Shown here one piece after another: positions 1 to 8,772 of a stretch of DNA of 22,263 nt. The translations under genes and the position numbers were made by a program. This DNA comes from Paraglomus occultum (taxonomy: Eukaryota; Glomeromycota; Glomeromycetes; Paraglomerales; Paraglomeraceae), in assembly GCA_910592205.1 (NCBI GenBank), contig CAJVPJ010000545.1, forward strand, positions 1 to 22,263, in the 5' to 3' direction. The notes under the pieces are model-generated. The model had not been told where the DNA came from. It saw nothing but the letters and a program-made list of their open reading frames with translations, and made no database searches. How positions within the stretch are numbered: position 1 is the stretch's first letter; the number at the start of each line of letters is the position of its first letter.

Positions 1-434
1 AGCAAAAGGCAGTTGAATGGTACCAAAAAGCAGCTGAACAAGGAAACACTTATGCACAAACTGATCTTGGTTTGTGTTATCAGCATGGAACTGGAGTAGA
101 AAAAGATGTGCAAAAGGCAGTTGGATGGTATCAAAAAGCTGCTGACCAAGGAAACACTTATGCACAAGTTAATCTTGGTGTGTGTTATCAGTATGGAACT
201 GGAGTAGAAAAAGATGAGCAAAAGGCAGTTGAATGGTACCAAAAAGCAGCTGAACAAGGAAACACTTATGCACAAACTGATCTTGGTTTGTGTCATTGGC
301 TTGGAACTGGAGTAGAAAAAGATGAACAAAAGGCAGTTGAATGGTATCAAAAAGCTGCTGAACAAGAAAACACTAATGCACAAAATATTCTTGGTTGGTG
401 TCATTGGCTTGGAATTGGAGTAGAGAAAGATAGG
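1..434 (+). repeat. 108-bp Sel1-coding tandem repeats with a 216-bp higher-order period
   Basis: The Sel1 repeats are conserved at the DNA level as 108-bp units starting near 3, 111, 219 and 327. Bases 1-77 and 217-293 are identical, an offset of exactly two units. This points to a recent duplication or gene conversion of a two-repeat block rather than independent drift of single repeats. Confidence 0.85.
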
Positions 435-902
435 CACAAGGCAGTTGAATTGTTTCAAAAAGCAGCTAAAGATGTTCACAATCTTGTTGCACAAAGCAAT
501 CTTGGTGAGTGTTATCAACTTGGAACTGGTGGCATAGAAACAAATTATCAAAAAGCTGTTGAACTATATCAGAGAGTAGCTGAACAAGGCCATGCAATTG
601 GGCAATATAAGCTTGCTTATTGTTATGAGAATGGAATTGGGGTAGAAAAAAATGAACGAAAAGCAATTGAGCTATATGAAAAGGCAGCTGATCAAGAATA
701 TGCTAAGGCAAAGAACAAGCTCTATGTTTTACTATATGATGATAGATCTAAGGTAAATAGTAAAATTCAAGAATTAAACAAACTGTATCCAAGCAAAGAA
801 GCAAATTGTGTTTTGAGGGATAAGAATCATAATCACAACCACATAACTTTACTCATTTTGATTAGTATTCTACTCTTCTTTTTATTGAAACTGTGGAGAT
901 AA
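1..902 (+). CDS. Sel1-like repeat protein, C-terminal part, tail-anchored
   Basis: The reading frame is open from the left edge, so the N-terminus lies outside the window. About six Sel1-like (TPR-related) repeats of 36 residues follow one another, with the pattern QKAVEWYQKAAEQGN..AQ..LG.CY..GTGVEKD; the fifth is 38 residues long. The last repeat degenerates, and a polar, Asn/His-rich linker leads to a C-terminal hydrophobic segment of about 18 residues (TLLILISILLFFLLKLW) ending one residue before the stop at 900-902. Sel1 repeats form superhelical protein-binding scaffolds. The tail suggests anchoring in a membrane with the repeats facing the cytosol; this is inferred. In Glomeromycotina such repeats are often fused behind a kinase domain, but nothing here shows what lies upstream. 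No intron is seen in this part. Confidence 0.85.
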   Translation, partial: QKAVEWYQKAAEQGNTYAQTDLGLCYQHGTGVEKDVQKAVGWYQKAADQGNTYAQVNLGVCYQYGTGVEKDEQKAVEWYQKAAEQGNTYAQTDLGLCHWLGTGVEKDEQKAVEWYQKAAEQENTNAQNILGWCHWLGIGVEKDRHKAVELFQKAAKDVHNLVAQSNLGECYQLGTGGIETNYQKAVELYQRVAEQGHAIGQYKLAYCYENGIGVEKNERKAIELYEKAADQEYAKAKNKLYVLLYDDRSKVNSKIQELNKLYPSKEANCVLRDKNHNHNHITLLILISILLFFLLKLWR

Positions 903-2460
903 AGAATAACTTGGTAAACGCAGAAACGTATGTGATTATAACTTTATATGTGGTGTATTAATTACATGACATTTAATATTATCTATAACAGTTGACGTCA
1001 TAATAATAGGATCTCTTCCGACCGTTGTTATTTTAGTCATTGATGTGTTAGCTATTCAACATGAAACTGGAGTATTAATACTGTCTTATCCATTTTCCGA
1101 TTGAGATTAATATTTACATGGTAGTTTTCATATTTTTTTTCTACCAAGTTGGGTTTAATTTCACTAACATATTTGCTTTCATTGTCACAGAAAATTTTTT
1201 TAGACTGAGACAATTTGCAAGGGAATAAACTTTTTAGACATACAATTCGAATAGTCGAAAATTTATTATGAGATGCCCGTTTAGAACCAGTACTAGTATG
1301 CCAACGAATACCCTATGAAATATTAAGCTCTTTCAAATTTATTGAATATTATGAACGGTTGCGCCTAATAAAGGACACGAAATCAAATTTATTGACAGCT
1401 CGTAAATAAAACACATAAAAACCGGCATAAACAACGCACATAAACCAATGCGCATAAAAACCTAGAGACAGAAAGCGATAATAACCCAATGGTTTATTCA
1501 CAATGATGACGATAACAGAAGTACTGTACTTATAACTTGTTAGGACAAACGTGCAAACCTTGCACTCTTAGCTACATGTGTCGTCTTTTACTAGTAACTA
1601 CGAATTAAACGTTAAGTGTCAAAATCATTCGCTTAATGTTGGCACATAAAAGCAAGAATACTGGTTTTGAGGGAAGGAAAAGTGCATGCAGTTGACTAGT
1701 GCTTGTGGAATAGAATTAAGAGACAAGAAACAGTCACACGAAGGCGTGCGTGCAATGTTAATATACAGCTTATTCGATGGTTAATTAACGAATTCTACTT
1801 ATCATACTAGTATCAGTGCGCATCGTATTAATAAAAATCTTGATTGAGTTTGCCTCTAGAAAATTAGAACCGATACACAATACATTGCCGTGGTAGCAGT
1901 CTTCTTGGGTGTTTTTAATAAACTAGTGATGAGCAGAAGATTTTGAGAGTTTGATTTTAAACCATACATTATCCGCGATTTCGGACGCTTTTTCCTATTA
2001 AATTATTTATATGCGACGACGTACACATATTTGATATCAGTGTTTAGTGTAAAAAAAACTGAATAAAAAGATAAAGTGAACGTTTCTGCAATATATCACA
2101 TTACAACCGAATAAAGACCATTCTTATCAGGAATATTCAAGCAGCAATCGTAAATTAACGTTTTGACCAGCAACGATATGACCGGGTAATGTTGATATTA
2201 CGAGCATAAATAATAGACTGCATTGCCCAACACTTGCCCCAAATTCTTTCGTTGGGTTATCCGTAACAGTGCTGATAACTGAAATTGCAGCTTTCTGTAT
2301 CCATAAATAATGTTTTATTCCCATATGAAAATTTAATTTAATCGAATACTAATTGAAATTCAAATATCAGACGGGTATAGCATATTAACGTGTCATCTTT
2401 ATTGTGACCGAGTTTAAAAAGTCGATTGGTTTGTTATACAGTATAAGCATAGCGACTACA
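903..2460. other. Non-genic AT-rich stretch, nothing recognised
   Basis: No open frame longer than about 65 codons and no recognisable protein similarity were seen on either strand. The only local pattern is a run of four CATAAA motifs at 1414, 1426, 1439 and 1453, spaced 12, 13 and 14 bp apart. Homology to the duplicated ML segment begins only near its right edge. Confidence 0.5.
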
Positions 2461-2465
2461 GTCAA

Positions 2466-3600
2466 CACTCTTTATAACGGGTCTTACTGAAATTCTTTCT
2501 CTTTTCTTGCTCAAACGGCCACAATTTTAGCAATTGCTTATTTGAAATGGCTTCTTGCTACATTTTTACATGAAATACATTTGAATTCGTTGGATAACAG
2601 TAATCTGTCTATATTGCAGTTTTTTTATTTTTATTTGACTCCAGTTATTTGTCAAACGACATATGTTCAAGTAATTAGGCAACTAAGCTAATGGTATTTT
2701 AAATTATTATTACTGCTATTATTATTCTAAACAAACGTCCATGCTCGTTCGTGCTGAAGAATTCAATTAGAGTGTGACTGAGCAGTATCAGTGCTATAGT
2801 GAAGAACTTTATGATTAGTCATGTGACTAATATACGAATTATTTATAATGAGGGAACATTCTCGCAACCTTCGCTTTGAATATAAGAACAACATGAATTT
2901 GTAACTGTGTCGATGTTTGATGCTTTGATTGACCTTCAGCTTATATGAGAATAGATTGTGAATGTTACATAATAATAAAGGGTGTTCGATAATTTCGAGT
3001 GATTATACTTATCAGATTGTAGTCGTTTCTCACAAAATATGTGGTAGGTAATGTCGGCGCTTCGGCTGTAACCAATGTCGTGAGTGCCGTGACGTTACAG
3101 AACTACCAGAAATCGGTGGACATTGTTTGAACTCAGTAGTTTTTTTATTGAATAGGTGTGGCATAGTGTTGATGACTGAAATCCAAGCCAAGAGGCAACA
3201 ATAAATTACGATTCATGATTTCAGAGGAAATTTGTCAAAACTTCGGCATTTTATGAGAAAGCGAATTTCTTAAATAATATTTTAGAACCAGATTAATCGG
3301 GGAAAATTGAAATTAAAATAGGCAATATTATTATGACGTTAATATTGAAGTTGGATTGACATTTTAACACTGTTCATGTTATGATGATGGTAAATAAAGA
3401 TCTTATCCGTAAATAAATCTTTTTAGTCAAGTTCACATTTGTGTCGTGTTGTTGTCGATCATTCCATCCAAAGGACAGTACACATTCCACAAAGCATACA
3501 AATCGAACTTATTAAATCCTTGAACAAATTTTATTTTGGTGAACGTCTAGAAGGTTAGTGTACAATTAGTGGTTAACAGTAAACTGTACCATCAGTATAA
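2466..3600 (-). repeat. ML-gene segmental duplication, copy A
   Basis: This segment aligns by eye with copy B (about 4066-5725) over flanking as well as coding DNA. Shared blocks include the pyrimidine tract with CTTGCTCAAA near 2490 (CTCGCTCAAA near 4085), GAAATACATTTGAATTCG near 2573 and 4158, GTCATGTGA near 2818 and 4496, CAGCT/A-GATATGAGAA near 2938 and 4692, and GTGGTTAACAGT near 3570 and 5710. Copy A lacks the roughly 170 bp that holds the TTA microsatellite in copy B, and it lacks the middle of the ML gene. Confidence 0.65.
2984..3216 (-). pseudogene. Truncated ML-domain gene relic (copy A)
   Basis: Read on the minus strand, the start codon (complement of 3214-3216) begins MNR- as in the intact paralogue at 4766-5236. 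The codons for the signal peptide and the NAMPH-like stretch (near 3160-3180) are recognisable but frameshifted. The 3' end also matches, from GGTAGGTAATGTCGGCGC (near 3044) to the stop region near 2990. About 230 bp that encode the core beta-strands in the paralogue are missing, except for a short GAACTACCAGAAAT remnant near 3101. No reading frame joins the parts. It is a decayed third copy of the secreted lipid-binding protein gene and is almost certainly non-functional. Confidence 0.7.
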
Positions 3601-4065
3601 ATTGTTGTCAGAATGTCCGGTTTAAATGCTATAGTAATAGCGGTACTTAGTTAAAAAAAATTTTTTTGACGTAATTTGCACACAATATTAATATATGAGC
3701 AATCCCTAAAGAATATTGCCCATTCGGATGGTACACGGAAAAGTATGCCAGGCCACACTACATGTATGGAAAAAGCAACCTCTTTCTATCAGCAGCCGTA
3801 ACCTTTTTGAACAATATAATCGGTAGAAGATGAATTTTACCATGTGATTTTTGTCCCTCATTTTCTTTCCCAAAAATGCATTAAACGCATCCAAATCGTT
3901 TCTTCTTAAAGTTTTAATATTCGGTCTGTTTAATTTAACAACGGAGAAGTCATTTGTGTTTATTAAAAGTTTGGACATTAGACTACCGAGCAAACTATCT
4001 AGATTATTACTCGATTCTGCGAACGACCCTTGGAGATCAGACCGTGCTTAAATTTATATACCCTC
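3601..4065. other. Spacer between ML copies A and B
   Basis: It contains a 15-bp A/T palindrome near 3653-3667 and overlapping small open frames on both strands (for example minus 3706-3993), none with a recognisable domain. I see no supported gene. Confidence 0.4.
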
Positions 4066-4200
4066 TGGTGAGAAATTCTTTCTCTTTCTCGCTCAAAGAC
4101 CACAATCCTATCGAGCTTCTAGGATGGTTATTACTTATTCTGAAATGGTTTTCCAATAGTGTTTTTAATCTGCTGAAATACATTTGAATTCGGACAATTC

Positions 4201-4230
4201 TATTTATTATTATTATTATTATTATTGTAT
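4201..4230. repeat. TTA trinucleotide microsatellite
   Basis: A run of about eight TTA/ATT units sits in a roughly 170-bp stretch present in ML copy B but absent from the matching place in copy A. Confidence 0.9.
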
Positions 4231-4765
4231 TTTAAAGAAGCAAAGATGTGGCTCGCGTTTTTTGTAAGCTTTTTTTCTGCCGCCGTCGGTCGTTGGATGT
4301 ATGATGGAATATACTGTTCCCGGCCATTCCTTACAACAAAGCTGGCAGTTGAAAAGGCTTCAGTCCCATTAATAGTAATCTGTAGACTTTTGAGCTGTTC
4401 TTTGACTTTTATTTTGCCAAGCGATATATTTGCATGGTAATTGAGTAATTAACCTAATAAAATCTTAAATACGTTGAAGTAAAATTTTATGAATGGTCAT
4501 GTGATTAAGAATATGTAAGTTGAATATACCAAATTTTTATTTATGATAATAACAATAAACAAAAAAACTCTTTGCGTTTAAAATTGAATTCTTCAACAAT
4601 ACGGAAACCAACACAAAGTTGTAACTATGCCAATGTTTGTAAAACCCACGGCATAAAGCCCACACATATGAACAGCTTTACACGTGTTAATTCAGCTGAT
4701 ATGAGAACATAATGATAATAATAAAAATTACGTAATAATAAAATTTGTTCGATAATCTCATGTAA

Positions 4766-5236
4766 TTATATTCCGACTGTAGCTATTGCACAAGCATATA
4801 CTACTTCCGGTACATTAATTAGGATTGTCGCAGAATATATGGTAGGTAAGTTCGGCGCTTTGGCTGAAACCGTTCGATGAAATTTATCTCCCTTTTTAAC
4901 TGGACAAGGGCTGCCGTCTCCGCAAAAATCGACAAAATAGGGTTCACCTATAACGGGTCCAATTCCTCCAATCTTGTTGTAAGTGATCGAAAGTTTGGTA
5001 TTAGAACCTGTGGGAAAATCCACTTTCGCAGTTCCAGAGATTGTGAATGTAGCGTTTTGATTAGAGACGATAGGATCTGGCACTACGCGTATCTTGAGCC
5101 GTGTAACCTCAACATCATTACCAGGAGGTTGACATTTTTTGAACTCGGTGGTTCTTTTATAGAACTGGTGTGGCATAGCGTTGATGGCTGAAATCAAAGC
5201 CAAGAAGAAGAATAGAAAAAGTGCATTGCGATTCAT
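4766..5236 (-). CDS. Secreted ML-domain (MD-2-related lipid-recognition) protein
   Basis: This single-exon gene encodes 156 residues. Residues 1-20 form a signal peptide with a hydrophobic core and a likely cleavage site after SAINA. The rest fits a small ML domain (about 35-154), the fold of NPC2 and fungal phosphatidylglycerol/phosphatidylinositol transfer proteins. Cys35, Cys105, Cys111 and Cys149 suit two disulfides, one joining the domain ends and one in the FCGDGSPC loop. NAT at 61-63 is a potential N-glycosylation site. ML proteins bind a single lipid in a hydrophobic pocket; the ligand here is unknown. Secretion or passage through the endomembrane lumen is inferred. The start is supported by the signal peptide and by an upstream TATA box. 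Two decayed relatives flank the gene. Confidence 0.85.
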   Translation of the reverse strand: MNRNALFLFFFLALISAINAMPHQFYKRTTEFKKCQPPGNDVEVTRLKIRVVPDPIVSNQNATFTISGTAKVDFPTGSNTKLSITYNKIGGIGPVIGEPYFVDFCGDGSPCPVKKGDKFHRTVSAKAPNLPTIYSATILINVPEVVYACAIATVGI

Positions 5237-5302
5237 GTTTGTTGATGTTTACAATCAGAAATTGTTTGAGTTTCTGGTCAAGACGTGTCGAAGTTTTTCC
5301 GT

Positions 5303-5309
5303 TTTTATA
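5303..5309 (-). promoter_or_regulatory. TATA box of the ML gene
   Basis: On the minus strand TATAAAA lies about 67-73 nt before the ATG. The same flank in the other copies is otherwise conserved (CTTCTGGTCAAGACGTGTC near 5272 and 7083), but the motif reads TATGAAAA at copy C and CATAAAAT at copy A. Promoter decay thus tracks the decay of the coding copies. Confidence 0.55.
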
Positions 5310-5725
5310 AGAAAAAGTGGATTTCTCAAACGATGTGTTATACTATGTCAAATCCAGGCGGGCGCTAACCTGAACCCAAAATAGAAACAATATCGTACAG
5401 ACTATCATGACGTTAAATAGCGGTTGATTGGTTGGTATACTATACTGCCTATGCATGATGATTAAAAGATAAGAATAGTTTGAAGATTTATACCTAAACA
5501 AGTCTTCGTAGTCAAGTCTTTATTTGGATATTAAGCTCATTCCTATATATAGTTTTTTGTTGGTTTAGACATAACGTTTTCATTCATGAAAGGGGAACGA
5601 ATCTTTTGATCCGATATTTCAGCCAAAGAACAATACTCATCCACAAAGAATACACCGAGCTTGTTACCTTTAAATGGGTTTTGAAGTACTTTCTCCTTTT
5701 TTAATTTACAGTGGTTAACAGTCAT

Positions 5726-6400
5726 CAGATGAATATCATTTCAGAATTAGGATGTAGAATTTATATGTTTATGCCGTAACGGTGTTTGGTTAACTGAAAA
5801 TGATGTTTCTCTTTTAGATACGACTATGCTTCATTGGCTGGGAAACATTAAGCTGTAGTCGTCAATGCTAAGAAATAGTTCAAAATGGTTTACTGTACTT
5901 CAGTACAGTTCAGCGATTGCGAGTAACTCCAAAGGTGACATGCCAGCACTATGTAAAGAGTCTGCACGATTTCCGCTAGTATTAATCATATTAATATGTT
6001 TTTTTTTTCTAATAAAGAGTTCGTTCTCTGGTAAACTATTCGACATACGGGGATGCCAAAAAGTTTGTAAACATTTTCAAAAGTTATGAATGCTCGCATG
6101 AATGGTTTATTTGCACGTACGCTTGAATAAATACAAGTATGTGAAGGGAATAATAGCCGATTAACTTGAGGGCGACTATTATCTGATTAATATCTATCAA
6201 TCAATATTAATTCTTGAGTAGTTTAAACGTTATTGACATAAAGTAGAAGAAGCCCATAGCAATGTTCGAAGATAGTTATTTTATTGCTATAAGAAAAAAC
6301 CTAACCCTAACCCATCCCTAACCCGATTAAGTCGCGTTTTTTATACATATTAATATATAATTATTTGACAATACAAGTATTTTTGCATGTTGCAGTTTTC
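5726..6400. other. Spacer between ML copies B and C
   Basis: No gene was recognised. It contains a perfect 8-bp inverted repeat with a 2-nt loop (ACTGTACT at 5892-5899, AGTACAGT at 5902-5909) and the telomere-like tract at 6300-6324. Confidence 0.4.
6300..6324. repeat. Short interstitial telomere-like repeat (CCCTAA)
   Basis: The sequence reads CCTAACCCTAACCC, then AT, then CCCTAACCC: three to four units of the TTAGGG-type telomere repeat seen from its C-rich strand. It sits in AT-rich DNA just outside ML copy C. Such tracts are commonly left by double-strand-break repair or chromosome rearrangement; which applies here is not shown. Confidence 0.75.
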
Positions 6401-7285
6401 TCTTTCACTGAAATATTGTAATGATGATAAGGAATAAACTCTTGCAAAAAGCCTTCGATTTTAAACTTCAATTCAGTATCTTTAAATATTACTGCCGATA
6501 TAGAAAACAATGTAAAGTTGTAACTATGTCAATGTTCTGGTTCTTTGACTGTCACGCTAATATGAGGATGTATGGTAAATTATCAATGTAATGCAATAAT
6601 GTAAAATTTGTTCGATAGTCTCAAGTGATTATACTCATCAGACTGTATATGTTACACAGGCATATGCTTCGTGTACTAAGTGTGATGCTCACAGCATATG
6701 AAGTAGGAAATGTCAGCGTTCGATTAAATGCATCTCCATAATTAACTGGACAAAGATTGCCTTCTCCGCAAAAGTCGATGTAGAAAGGTTTACCTATTAC
6801 TATAAGGCGTCCACTGTTAATCATCTGATAAAAGATTGTGAATGCACACATACGTGGGAATATATCTTCCGCAGTTCCAGAAATCGTAAATGTAGCGTTT
6901 TGATTAGAAGCGAGAGGATCTGGCACTACAGTTACCGTTAGCCACATAAGCTCAGGATTATCAGGAAATGGCGGACAGTTTAATTCTTTTATTAGAACGT
7001 GTGGCATAGCGTTGATGGTTAAAATCAAAGCCAAGAAAAAGAATATTGCGATTCATAATGCTTTGATCAGAAAATATTTAAGCTTCTGGTCAAGACGTGT
7101 CAAAGTTTTCGTTTTCATAAGAAAAGTGAATTTCTTATGAAATACTATTATATAAACGAGCGCTAACCAGAGAAACCATTTTTAAATTAATATTGCGCAG
7201 AGGGAATGGGCCATGATTATATGTTGATAATTAAAAAGATGGGGCTAGCATTCACATTATGTTCACAAGTTTACATTTTGTGCTT
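6400..7285 (-). repeat. ML-gene segmental duplication, copy C
   Basis: Flanking DNA matches copy B on both sides of the ML reading frame: ATGATGATAA..AATAAACTC near 6421, AAAGTTGTAACTATG near 6513, AAAATTTGTTCGATA near 6602, and CTTCTGGTCAAGACGTGTC near 7083. It has the same orientation as copies A and B, so the three form a dispersed direct-repeat array. Confidence 0.65.
6621..7056 (-). pseudogene. Frameshifted ML-domain paralogue (copy C)
   Basis: The body of the ML domain is readable on the minus strand from about 7034 to 6660. It includes VVPDPLASNQNATFTISGTA, almost identical to the intact paralogue, and the matching FCGEGNLC loop. However, the start codon that aligns with the paralogue's (complement of 7054-7056) is out of frame, because the signal-peptide region is 11 bp shorter. 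A second, 2-bp shift near 6665 replaces the conserved end; the YAC..TV codons and their stop (complement of 6638-6640) lie in another frame. The frame that stays open therefore lacks an ATG and a signal peptide and has a foreign C-terminus. A start at an internal codon cannot be excluded but would give an unsecreted protein. Confidence 0.7.
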
Positions 7286-7306
7286 AATAAATAGCTTGCT
7301 ACATTA

Positions 7307-7696
7307 GCCTGCCCTCAAAATTGTTCGACACTTCTTTTACTAGTAAACATATGAAAAATTTTTTCAATTGCGCGTGTTTACTATGAAAATCACAATAATT
7401 TTAGTGTTTGCCTTGTTGAAAGCTAGTTGATTGGTTGAAAACAATAGTATAAAATTAACTTAATTATCGCAATGAAGAAGGAATTCGATAAAGTGGCTGC
7501 TATAATATGAAAAAACCATACATATTGCCGCTTCCTTCATCATCACAGTAACTAATTTAAATTCCATGACATTTTTTGTTTCGAAAACTACAATAAATTA
7601 GCTTCAACAACGGAAAAAAGACAAAATTATTGTAATTTTCATAGTAAATACGCTCACAAAATTTTTTTCAAGGAGTGCCGAACACTTTTGGAATGG
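7307..7696. mobile_element. Non-autonomous Tc1/mariner-like element (MITE)
   Basis: Long imperfect terminal inverted repeats face each other: the left arm is 7307-7402 and the right arm 7623-7696. The clearest match is TTTACTATGAAAAT.ACAATAATTTT at the inner ends and AAAA.TGTTCG.CACT.CTT at the outer ends. TA dinucleotides border both ends (7305-7306 and 7697-7698), as expected for a Tc1/mariner target duplication. The centre encodes no transposase. The family assignment rests on the ends only. Confidence 0.65.
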
Positions 7697-7698
7697 TA

Positions 7699-8583
7699 TA
7701 GCGTTTGTTCTGACAACCATCCCAATTCATTGGTGTACTCTCTAATGGGGAGACAATGGTTTGCAGAAGGAAGTTATAAATAGGAAATGTTCTATTTTAT
7801 TCGATTGTCTTCTATTTATAAACCTGTGATGGTCCTCACCAGTCAATCGGCCAAGAGTTCTCGGAAGGTACCATTATAGAAAATAAAAGATTGTGTGTGC
7901 GCCACATAAAATTTGCCTATTCTGGTTGTCATATCTTATGTTGATGCAGTCATTAATCCCACGGTGGGCGAAATTTGCGGTAACCCCGCCGTAACTGGGG
8001 ATCTGACTTTACGTCATAAGGCCCGAACACTAATTGTCTTTGTTCAGGAGATGGGTGTTTAAATTTTTAGATCGATTGGCGATACATTGTTCAGATGTAC
8101 AATTAAAATCTCTCTCCGACAGAATTTCGTATTGGCGATAGAAATACTATATCAATTATGGTTATTTCTAAATAAGAGAAATATACGCCTATTGCTACTA
8201 ACAAGAGATTGTATACCGTCATCGTATTATTTTGACGTTATACGTGTTATAGTTATTATAGGAAAGGTCTGTCAATAACTTAATCTTGAAAACAGAACGT
8301 ATGTCTTGCTACCAAAAACGTAATAATGAACATGAAAAAAAACCAGATAAAATAAATATACAAATTGTATAGCTCGGTCACTCCAATTGAATGTTCCAAT
8401 TTCGAAACTTTTAACTTGCTTGCTGCAATGATTGTATTTTATCCATGCATTTTAACATGACGTAGTATAATCATACCGACGATACGAGTCTTACTTCAAT
8501 TTACTAGCAGCTTTTTCTGTAATCTTCCGCCAAAGTCTTAATATTATGACATACCACCCCCTAAACCTCCCTCTCCGTCTGTG
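7699..8583. other. Non-genic stretch between two MITEs
   Basis: No gene was recognised. A GC-richer block at about 7955-8010 contains a perfect CCCAC-G-GTGGG inverted repeat (7958-7968), followed by a CCCC..GGGG pair near 7984-7999. Its dense structure in an AT-rich setting suggests a repeat relic. Confidence 0.35.
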
Positions 8584-8585
8584 TA

Positions 8586-8770
8586 CAGTCAAATTTGGCT
8601 ATAACGAACTTTGGTTACAACGAAGATCTGTTTATAACGAAGATTTTCTCCAAGCCAATTATAAATAGTTATAATCTTAGCTATAAAAAGTGACCTTCGT
8701 TATAAGGAATTTCTGGTTATAAAGAATATTTTCTCTGGTCCCGTAGAATTCGTTATAACCAGCTTGACTG
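8586..8770. mobile_element. 185-bp pogo/Fot1-like MITE with TA target duplication
   Basis: The element starts CAGTCAA..TTGGCTATAACGAA and ends with the inverse complement (TTCGTTATAACCAGCTTGACTG), giving inverted repeats of about 23 bp. TA flanks it on both sides (8584-8585 and 8771-8772). The CAGT start with a TATAACGAA motif is typical of pogo/Fot1-type elements of the Tc1/mariner superfamily. Extra TATAACGAA copies lie inside and just outside. It has no coding capacity, so it would depend on a transposase supplied elsewhere. Confidence 0.8.
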
Positions 8771-8772
8771 TA

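Larger units (their letters stand above)
4066..5725 (-). repeat. ML-gene segmental duplication, copy B (the intact copy)
   Basis: This is the middle and best preserved of three related segments. It includes DNA downstream of the ML gene, the gene itself, its TATA-bearing 5' region, and about 400 bp further upstream that also match copy A. A 60-codon minus-strand open frame (5543-5725) lies in the upstream part; its counterpart in copy A (about 3430-3600) is recognisable but interrupted. Confidence 0.65.

Noticed and set aside
3706-3993. Minus-strand 95-codon frame with a basic, HMG-box-like flavour
   Set aside because: The similarity is only compositional; the key HMG tryptophan/proline pattern is absent and the frame overlaps plus-strand frames of similar length.
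4225-4440. Plus-strand 71-codon hydrophobic frame
   Set aside because: It lies in the downstream flank of ML copy B, part of which is not in copy A, and has no homologue that I recognise; its hydrophobicity follows from T-rich DNA.
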